Origin: Nitrospiraceae bacterium
GTDB taxonomy: Bacteria; Nitrospirota; Nitrospiria; Nitrospirales; Nitrospiraceae
Assembly (NCBI GenBank): GCA_019637075.1
Contig: JAHBWI010000001.1
Location: 434,001-498,000, forward strand
DNA length: 64,000 nucleotides
Reading direction: 5' to 3'
Part shown: positions 57,912 to 64,000 of the stretch, in pieces
Numbering within the stretch: position 1 is the first letter of the stretch
How the letters are laid out: the number at the start of each line of letters is the position of its first letter
Translations under genes and position numbers: made by a program
The notes under the pieces: model-generated
Database searches by the model: none
What the model was told of the DNA's origin: nothing
What the model saw: only the letters and a program-made list of their open reading frames with translations

Positions 57912-58202
57912 ATGTTCGTGTGGAACAAACGTCTCGTCGCGGGATTACTCGGGGCCTTCGTCCTGTTGCTCGGAGTCTTTCTCCTCCAAGGCTCGCCCGA
58001 TTCCAGCAGCGGGTTGAAAATCCACACCACCCGCTGGATGGCGCTCAACTATGCAGGCCTGATCGTCTGGGTGTTCATCTGGATGTTCGATCAGGCCCGG
58101 GTCCGCGGCAAGAACGTGTTGCTGTGGCTCGTCCCGTTTGTGTTCGCCCCCCTGCCCACCCTGATGCTGTTCGTCCTCTTTCTGCAGCGAAAACTGAAAT
58201 AG
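57912..58202 (+). CDS. Small two-TM membrane protein
   Basis: 96 residues, three hydrophobic stretches of which two or three are probably membrane helices: RLVAGLLGAFVLLLGVFLL at ~7-25, WMALNYAGLIVWVFIWMF at ~42-59 and VLLWLVPFVFAPLPTLMLFVL at ~69-89. No family or motif recognised. A strong GAGGAGGGCAC site precedes the ATG. It is convergent with the AmpG-like gene, with nine bases between. Confidence 0.65.
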   Translation: MFVWNKRLVAGLLGAFVLLLGVFLLQGSPDSSSGLKIHTTRWMALNYAGLIVWVFIWMFDQARVRGKNVLLWLVPFVFAPLPTLMLFVLFLQRKLK

Positions 58203-58211
58203 CGAGTTGTC

Positions 58212-59477
58212 TTAGCAGGACACACTCGCCTCGTATGCCTCTTCAGTGAGCACGGCATGGGCTTCGACTGGGCGGCGCAGATGCCAGAGCATCCAGAGCC
58301 CCGGAACCGCAGCCAAAAACGTCACGAAGAAGAACGGCCCCCATCCCATGAGACCCACGAGTTTCGCCGCGGGCCAGCCGAGAAAGACACGCCCGAGTGC
58401 TTCCACCGAGGACAGCAGCGCAAATTGGGTAGCGGTATATCGGTGATCGCACAGGGACATCACCAACGCCACAAAAGCCGCCGTCCCCATTCCACCCGTC
58501 AAGTTCTCGAACCCCACCGCAAAGGCCATCACCGCATAACTTTTCCCCACCCAGGCGAGCCACATAAACGACAGGTTGGAAACCGCCTGCAGCAGGCCGA
58601 ATACGAAGAGGCTGCGAAAGAGTCCCATGCGAGGCATGAGGCTCCCTCCGATGAATGCGCCGAGAATGGTTGCGCCGATGCCCATCGCACGGATCAACCC
58701 GATATCCTCGGACGTAAACTCCATGCCGCGGAGCAGGAACGACGTCGTCAAGGCGCCGGCGAAGGCGTCCCCTAATTTATACAGCACGATGAGCCCCAGC
58801 AGCGCGCCGGCCATAGGGCGGGTGAGAAACTCCTGCAACGGCCCCCAGACCGCCTCCTGCATCGACTTCGGCCCTTCATGGACCTGCTCCGGCTCGGGCG
58901 CCATGAGAATCGTGATCAATCCCAGCAGCATCAGCCCGGCCATGCAGAGATAGGACGCGGGCCAGCCCATCCTGGAAGCCAGGATCAACGCGAGAGAGCC
59001 TGACGCAATCATCGCGAGACGGTAGCCCATGACCCAGGTAGCGGCGCCGAGCCCCCGCTCATCCGGTTTCAATAGGTCGGTGCGGTAGGCGTCGAAGACG
59101 ATGTCTTGCGAAGCGGAAAGGAAGGCGACGCCCAAGGCCAATCCCGCGAAGACTTGAGCCCCGGCCAAGGGGCCGAGCAGCGCCATCGCAGCGAGGGCCA
59201 AGGCCAGCCCGAACTGCGTCAAGATCATCCAGCCGCGCCGCCGACCAAGCCAGGGCGGCACCAGCCGGTCCATGACCGGAGCCCACATGAATTTCAATGT
59301 ATAAGGAAGGCCGACGTAGGCAAACAGTCCGATCGTGCTCAGGTCCAGTCCTGCCTCGGTGAGCCAGGCCTGAAGCGTTCCCCCGGTCAGGGCCAAGGGA
59401 AGACCGGAAGCAAAGCCCAACGGCAACATGAAGCCGAGTCGAGGACTCCAGAGGCTGCGAAGTGTGGCTGCGCTCAT
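58212..59477 (-). CDS. Major facilitator superfamily transporter, AmpG-like
   Basis: 421 residues with 12 predicted membrane helices. The N-terminus LGFMLPLGFASGLPLALTGGTLQAWLTEAGLDLSTIGLF is typical of AmpG-type muropeptide permeases, as are LKFMWAPVMDRLVPP (loop 2-3) and GRRRGWMILTQ. AmpG imports anhydro-muropeptides for cell-wall recycling, which fits the nearby RlpA, but the AmpG-like group also includes other carriers, so the substrate is not settled. No strong start signal is seen at 59477. Confidence 0.82.
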   Translation of the reverse strand: MSAATLRSLWSPRLGFMLPLGFASGLPLALTGGTLQAWLTEAGLDLSTIGLFAYVGLPYTLKFMWAPVMDRLVPPWLGRRRGWMILTQFGLALALAAMALLGPLAGAQVFAGLALGVAFLSASQDIVFDAYRTDLLKPDERGLGAATWVMGYRLAMIASGSLALILASRMGWPASYLCMAGLMLLGLITILMAPEPEQVHEGPKSMQEAVWGPLQEFLTRPMAGALLGLIVLYKLGDAFAGALTTSFLLRGMEFTSEDIGLIRAMGIGATILGAFIGGSLMPRMGLFRSLFVFGLLQAVSNLSFMWLAWVGKSYAVMAFAVGFENLTGGMGTAAFVALVMSLCDHRYTATQFALLSSVEALGRVFLGWPAAKLVGLMGWGPFFFVTFLAAVPGLWMLWHLRRPVEAHAVLTEEAYEASVSC

Positions 59478-59718
59478 CGGATCAACAAGGTCTCACGATC
59501 ATAGACGGCAGCATATCACCAACCCACTGGTCATGCGCGGAGAATCGTGAAAGCATGCCCTTCGAGACTCTCACGAACGGCGCGCGGACGATCGCAGAGA
59601 AGTCGCGTCTGCACGGCTGTCTGATTGCGGCTTCGGAGCTTGGAATGCCGGGAGCACTCCAGGAGGGTGCAGGGAAAGAACGACTTGAATGGAAAACAAC
59701 CCGGGAACGGAAACGGAC

Positions 59719-60126
59719 TCAGCACTCCTGCCCGTTGAAACGGCAGGGCTTGTAGCGGGCAATGTCGAACTCGATGTTTTCCTGGTAGACGCGTTCGTTG
59801 CCGTTCACGCCGTCCTGCTCCGGATCGTTCCACATCGTGTGGTCCCACCAATAAAACAGCGGATACTGCTCCGTGTAGTACACCGGATTGCCATAGTTGC
59901 TGCGAGAATACTCTTGAACCATCCTCGCGGTGATGTAGTCCACCTTGCCGTCTCCCTTGAGGGAGAACAACATGATGAACATGCGGGCCTCGTGATCGTA
60001 GAGTTCGTCGATGCGCGTGCTGACGTCCGGCTCGAGGGGCAAACTTTCTTTGGACCAGCCGGCACCGGTCGGGAGCAGCAAAAGCAGTCCAAGAATGAGG
60101 CTGGCGGCGAAGGGACCTTTCGTCAT
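59719..60126 (-). CDS. Hypothetical secreted protein with EF-hand-like segment
   Basis: 135 residues. Signal peptide MTKGPFAASLILGLLLLLPT, cleaved near GAGWS. The mature part has RIDELYDHEARMFIMLFSLKGDGKVDYITARMV, where LKGDGKVDYITAR resembles the calcium loop of an EF-hand (D-x-D/G-x-x-D), and a tyrosine/tryptophan-rich middle (YTEQYPLFYWWDHTMWNDPEQDG). One Cys pair near the end (KPCRFNGQEC). Start 60126 follows CGGAGCG; an in-frame ATG 15 codons upstream is less likely. No family recognised. Confidence 0.65.
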   Translation of the reverse strand: MTKGPFAASLILGLLLLLPTGAGWSKESLPLEPDVSTRIDELYDHEARMFIMLFSLKGDGKVDYITARMVQEYSRSNYGNPVYYTEQYPLFYWWDHTMWNDPEQDGVNGNERVYQENIEFDIARYKPCRFNGQEC

Positions 60127-60232
60127 CGCTCCGAGTTCCTTGTGATGTCCGTCTCGGGCATGTTTTGTCATCGTACCATTCGCTTTTGCGCCTCTTCAAG
60201 AAGTGGAAGCAGATTTCCCTCTGCACCTTGCC

Positions 60233-60262
60233 TTGCCGTGCGAATCCTTGGCCTCTTATAAT
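60233..60262 (+). promoter_or_regulatory. Predicted promoter abutting the mtaB start
   Basis: TTGCCG (60233-60238) and a perfect TATAAT (60257-60262) with an 18-base spacer. The -10 element ends only eight bases before the ATG at 60271, so the transcript would start at or next to the start codon. Confidence 0.6.
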
Positions 60263-60270
60263 CGCGACCT

Positions 60271-61622
60271 ATGTCCGATCAGACTCCTCGCGCCTCGCTA
60301 CATACCCTCGGCTGCCGCCTCAGTCAGTCGGAGACGTCCATGATGGGCGATCTCCTGCGCAAGAAGGGCTATCGGCTCGTCGAGTTCGGCGAGGACACCG
60401 ATCTGCTCGTGCTCAACACCTGCTCCGTCACCGAGAGCGCCGAAAAGGATTGCCGCTACGCAGTCAGGAAAACGCTCCGCCATTCGCCGCAAGCCTTCGT
60501 TGCCGTCACCGGCTGTTATGCCCAGACCGGCGCAGCCCTGCTCCAATCGATCCCAGGGATCGACCTGATCGTCGGAACCGAATTCAAGATGAAGCTCCCG
60601 GAGTATCTGCCGCCGCCAAAGCACCTGCAGAAGAGGACCGCGCCGGAGCTCCAGCACAGCCGAACCATCGACCGGGAGGATTTCATCCTACCCGGCACCG
60701 CCTACTCCGACTCGACCCGGGCGCTGCTGAAGATTCAGGATGGCTGCGACTTCATGTGCAGTTTCTGCCTGATTCCGTTTGCCAGGGGCCGCGAACGCAG
60801 CCGGGTCTTGATCGACGTCCTTCGTGAAGCCAAGGAATTGACCGACGCAGGCTATCGAGAGCTGGTGTTGACCGGAGTGAATATTGGGCGGTACCGGCAG
60901 GAAGGGGCATCGCTCGTCGATCTGCTCCGCCAGCTCGAGGCAATTTCGGGCGTCGCGCGAATCCGGATTTCTTCGATTGAACCGACCACCGTCACCGAAG
61001 ACCTTCTCGAGCATATGGCTCACTCTTCGAAAGTCTGCCGCTATCTCCACATCCCCCTGCAAAGCGGCGATGACCGGATCCTGGAGGCCATGAACCGGCG
61101 ATACAATCTCCGCGAGTACGAGGCCCTGATGGACCGGGCCCTGGCATTCATGCCCGATGCAGGCTTCGGAACTGATCTGTTGGTCGGCTTCCCCGGCGAG
61201 GACGAAGAATCATTCGAGCGCACAAGAGAGGCGGCAACCCGACTCCCCTTCTCCTACTTCCACGTGTTCAGCTATTCGGAAAGGCCCGGAACTGCCGCAG
61301 CCAGGCTGGAATCGTCATTGTCCCCCGGAACGGTGCAGAAAAGGCGTCAGATCCTGACCGAGCTTTCCCGAGAAAAAGCCCTCAGCTTCTCCCAACGCCA
61401 TATCGGGCAGACCTTACCTGTCCTCTTCGAAAAGGGAGAGCGACAGGGGTTGCGCACCGGAACAAGTGGGAATTTTTTGCGCGTTGGGCTGGCCAGCAAA
61501 CTGGACCCGGCCGGCACGATACAGGATGTCACGATCACCGGTATAATGGACGGCCTCGCCGTCGGAGAACTCTCCCCAACGGCGAAGCACGATATAAAGG
61601 CACCCCTTGCGATGGTTGCACG

Positions 61623-61626
<4 letters not shown>
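60271..61626 (+). CDS. mtaB: tRNA t6A37 methylthiotransferase
   Basis: 451 residues. Radical-SAM enzyme that adds a methylthio group to threonylcarbamoyladenosine at tRNA position 37. The N-terminal MTTase domain has LHTLGCRLSQSET, NTCSVTESAEKDC and TGCYAQT for the second iron-sulfur cluster. The radical-SAM motif is DGCDFMCSFC (~160), and a TRAM domain lies near the C-terminus. Naming as MtaB instead of RimO or MiaB rests on the GCRLSQSE(T) start and overall pattern. No ribosome site is present; a promoter ends eight bases before the ATG. It overlaps miaB by four bases. Confidence 0.9.
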
Positions 61627-62981
<1,355 letters not shown>

Positions 62982-63080
62982 ATCCCTACGGCAAATACCT
63001 GGTCTTTCATATCTCCTGTTTCATCTCTCGCAGAGAGATGGATTCTTGATGACGGTGCAGACAGCCCGTCGGCCTGATTT

Positions 63081-63110
63081 GAATCGCTTCACGCTTCACG
63101 AGATACATCT
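63081..63110. repeat. Intergenic repeat downstream of miaB
   Basis: CGCTTCACGCTTCACGAGAT on the plus strand, containing the same CGCTTCACGA core as the copies near lysS, trpA and trpG. Lies in the 534-base spacer 62982-63515, which holds no gene I can support. Confidence 0.55.
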
Positions 63111-63160
63111 TCTCCCCCACCACCTGTGCCACCCTGTGCTTGCCGGTACAACCTCGGACA

Positions 63161-63196
63161 CCCCTGCCCAGTCTTGGACAGGGGGATGCCAATTTT
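63161..63196 (+). terminator. Possible terminator after miaB
   Basis: CCCCTGCCCA and TTGGACAGGGG form an imperfect stem (one mismatch), with AATTTTT beginning about seven bases after it. It is 180 bases downstream of the miaB stop, so the assignment is weak. Confidence 0.3.
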
Positions 63197-63515
63197 TCGA
63201 CGTCCCGTCGTCAGACTGACACACTTCGCTATGGTTCTATTCAAGTGGATGGTTCGAATGTCCTCACAGCGGCCGTTGGGATCAGACTCCCTCACGATGC
63301 CATTTCGATCCCCGTAAAACCAACAAGTTAGGACAGCTACTCTCCCTGCAGCCGGATCACCGGAATCCCCGTATTCCAGGCTGACTTAACGCAGCCGGAT
63401 CTCTCCCCAAGACAACCGATAAGTACCTGGAAAGAGGGCATAGCCCTTGCTTGACCACTGACATCACTGACTATTCACAAGGCCCTCAACCACCAACCAG
63501 CCCCAGAGGATTCCC

Positions 63516-63647
63516 ATGAAGAAGGACACCGCCCGGATCCAAACCGAAGAGGCCCCTCGCGGCCTGAGCCTGGAAACGATTATCGCCGTAGGTGTGTTTG
63601 GGTGGATGGCCTTAGGCATGGTGATGATGGGCCTGGGGATTTGGTAA
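63516..63647 (+). CDS. Small single-pass membrane protein (43 residues)
   Basis: The N-terminal half is polar (MKKDTARIQTEEAPRGLSLE). The C-terminal half, from about residue 20, is one transmembrane helix (TIIAVGVFGWMALGMVMMGL) ending GIW. AGAGGA lies seven bases before the ATG. It resembles in style the small proteins at 21.9-23.7 kb but shares no clear sequence with them. No family recognised. Confidence 0.55.
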   Translation: MKKDTARIQTEEAPRGLSLETIIAVGVFGWMALGMVMMGLGIW

Positions 63648-63724
63648 CAAACCTCGCGCCGTATTCGCTCCAGTTAAGATCCGTGTCGCCGGCCCGCGTG
63701 GCCCATCCGAAGAGGAGTACCCCG

Positions 63725-64000
63725 ATGCAGCTCCAGCCGAAGCCTTCATTCCACCGAACCACCCTGCGTACAAGCCTGTTGAGCCTCGCACTCATGGCTT
63801 CGGTCGTCTCCGGCTGCGCCTCTTCGTCCTCGACGATGCCGTCTCCCGAAGTCCGACAAACTCAAGGTTCAGTGCGCTTGGAAGAAGTCGCCGATTGGTC
63901 TTTCGAAGCCGCACACCCCTTCTCGATCGATACGCCCTCGTTGAGCCAGATCCTCCGGGGCGTGATGATCGCGGAGGCGCAATCCGATCTATCGAATATG
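63725..64000 (+). CDS. Lipoprotein (partial, runs past right edge)
   Basis: 92 residues in view. Signal RTSLLSLALMASVVSGC is a lipoprotein signal with SGC as the lipobox. The mature chain starts with a serine-rich linker (ASSSSTMPSP) and continues VRLEEVADWSFEAAHPFSID and SLSQILRGVMIAEAQSDL. No family recognised in this fragment. GAGGAGTACCCC before the ATG is a fair ribosome site. The remaining 3' part lies outside the window. Confidence 0.7.
   Translation, partial: MQLQPKPSFHRTTLRTSLLSLALMASVVSGCASSSSTMPSPEVRQTQGSVRLEEVADWSFEAAHPFSIDTPSLSQILRGVMIAEAQSDLSNM

Noticed and set aside
62982-63515. Several 60-70 residue frames downstream of miaB
   Set aside because: They run through a dispersed repeat and a hairpin, lack ribosome sites and give no protein-like sequence.

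Overview
The window is a GC-rich, densely packed bacterial chromosome segment with no tRNA, rRNA or CRISPR array that I can see and only one degenerate insertion-sequence remnant. Most genes are housekeeping: a trp operon, lysS, prfB with its programmed frameshift, ligA, pyk, lnt, lolCE/lolD, miaB and mtaB, an ilvA-type threonine ammonia-lyase and a B12-dependent ribonucleotide reductase. Lnt, Lol, RlpA and several lipoproteins show a Gram-negative, diderm cell. The gene mix and style suggest Nitrospirota (Nitrospira-like). That assignment is inference from overall resemblance and was not tested by any search.

Layout. 1-8.9 kb: an HDOD protein cut by the left edge, an IS3 transposase relic, a DAACS-family symporter, then small hypothetical and single-domain genes (DCC thiol oxidoreductase, membrane hydrolase-like protein, membrane-anchored methyltransferase, ABM-DUF1272 fusion, atypical SDR, Nudix). 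9.2-11.5 kb: a papain-like protease with a beta-propeller tail, translationally coupled to a chagasin-like (I42) inhibitor. 12-19.5 kb: DUF3617 protein, threonine ammonia-lyase behind an apparent attenuator leader, DHFR-like and AHSA1-like proteins, pyruvate kinase, a PEP mutase-nucleotidyltransferase fusion and a PNPOx-like protein. 19.7-21.8 kb: VanZ-like, PilZ and a divergent ClpX paralogue. 21.9-27.1 kb: an all-minus-strand envelope block. It holds two tandem copies of a module made of a ~310-residue two-TM protein plus a 51-59 residue single-TM protein, a further small membrane protein, a possible zinc protein, DUF350, a YgiC-like ligase and a YgiB-like protein.

27.8-36.3 kb (plus strand): lnt, prfB, lysS, lolCE, lolD, a TraF-like outer-membrane protein and a GNA1162-like lipoprotein. 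45.3-36.3 kb (minus strand): a ten-gene transcription unit from one good promoter, LysM lipoprotein-trpE-trpG-trpD-trpC-small lipoprotein-trpF-trpB-trpA-GAF protein. The tryptophan genes are interleaved with envelope and signalling genes. 45.6-50.4 kb: MoxR-like ATPase, an uncharacterised 633-residue partner, and ligA. 50.4-60.1 kb (mostly minus): CorC/HlyC protein, RlpA, double-ACT protein, cupin, nrdJ with an NrdR-box-like palindrome over its -10 element, small membrane proteins and an AmpG-like transporter. 60.2-64 kb: mtaB-miaB, a repeat-bearing spacer, a 43-residue membrane protein and a lipoprotein cut by the right edge.

The best candidates for undescribed biology are the duplicated large/small membrane-protein modules (21.95-24.65 kb), the protease-propeller/chagasin pair (9.24-11.49 kb), the attenuator-like leader before the threonine ammonia-lyase (13.89-14.10 kb), the six-cysteine ClpX paralogue (20.55 kb) and the MoxR/633-residue pair (45.57-48.42 kb). 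A family of short intergenic repeats with the core CGCTTCACGA sits next to several start codons.
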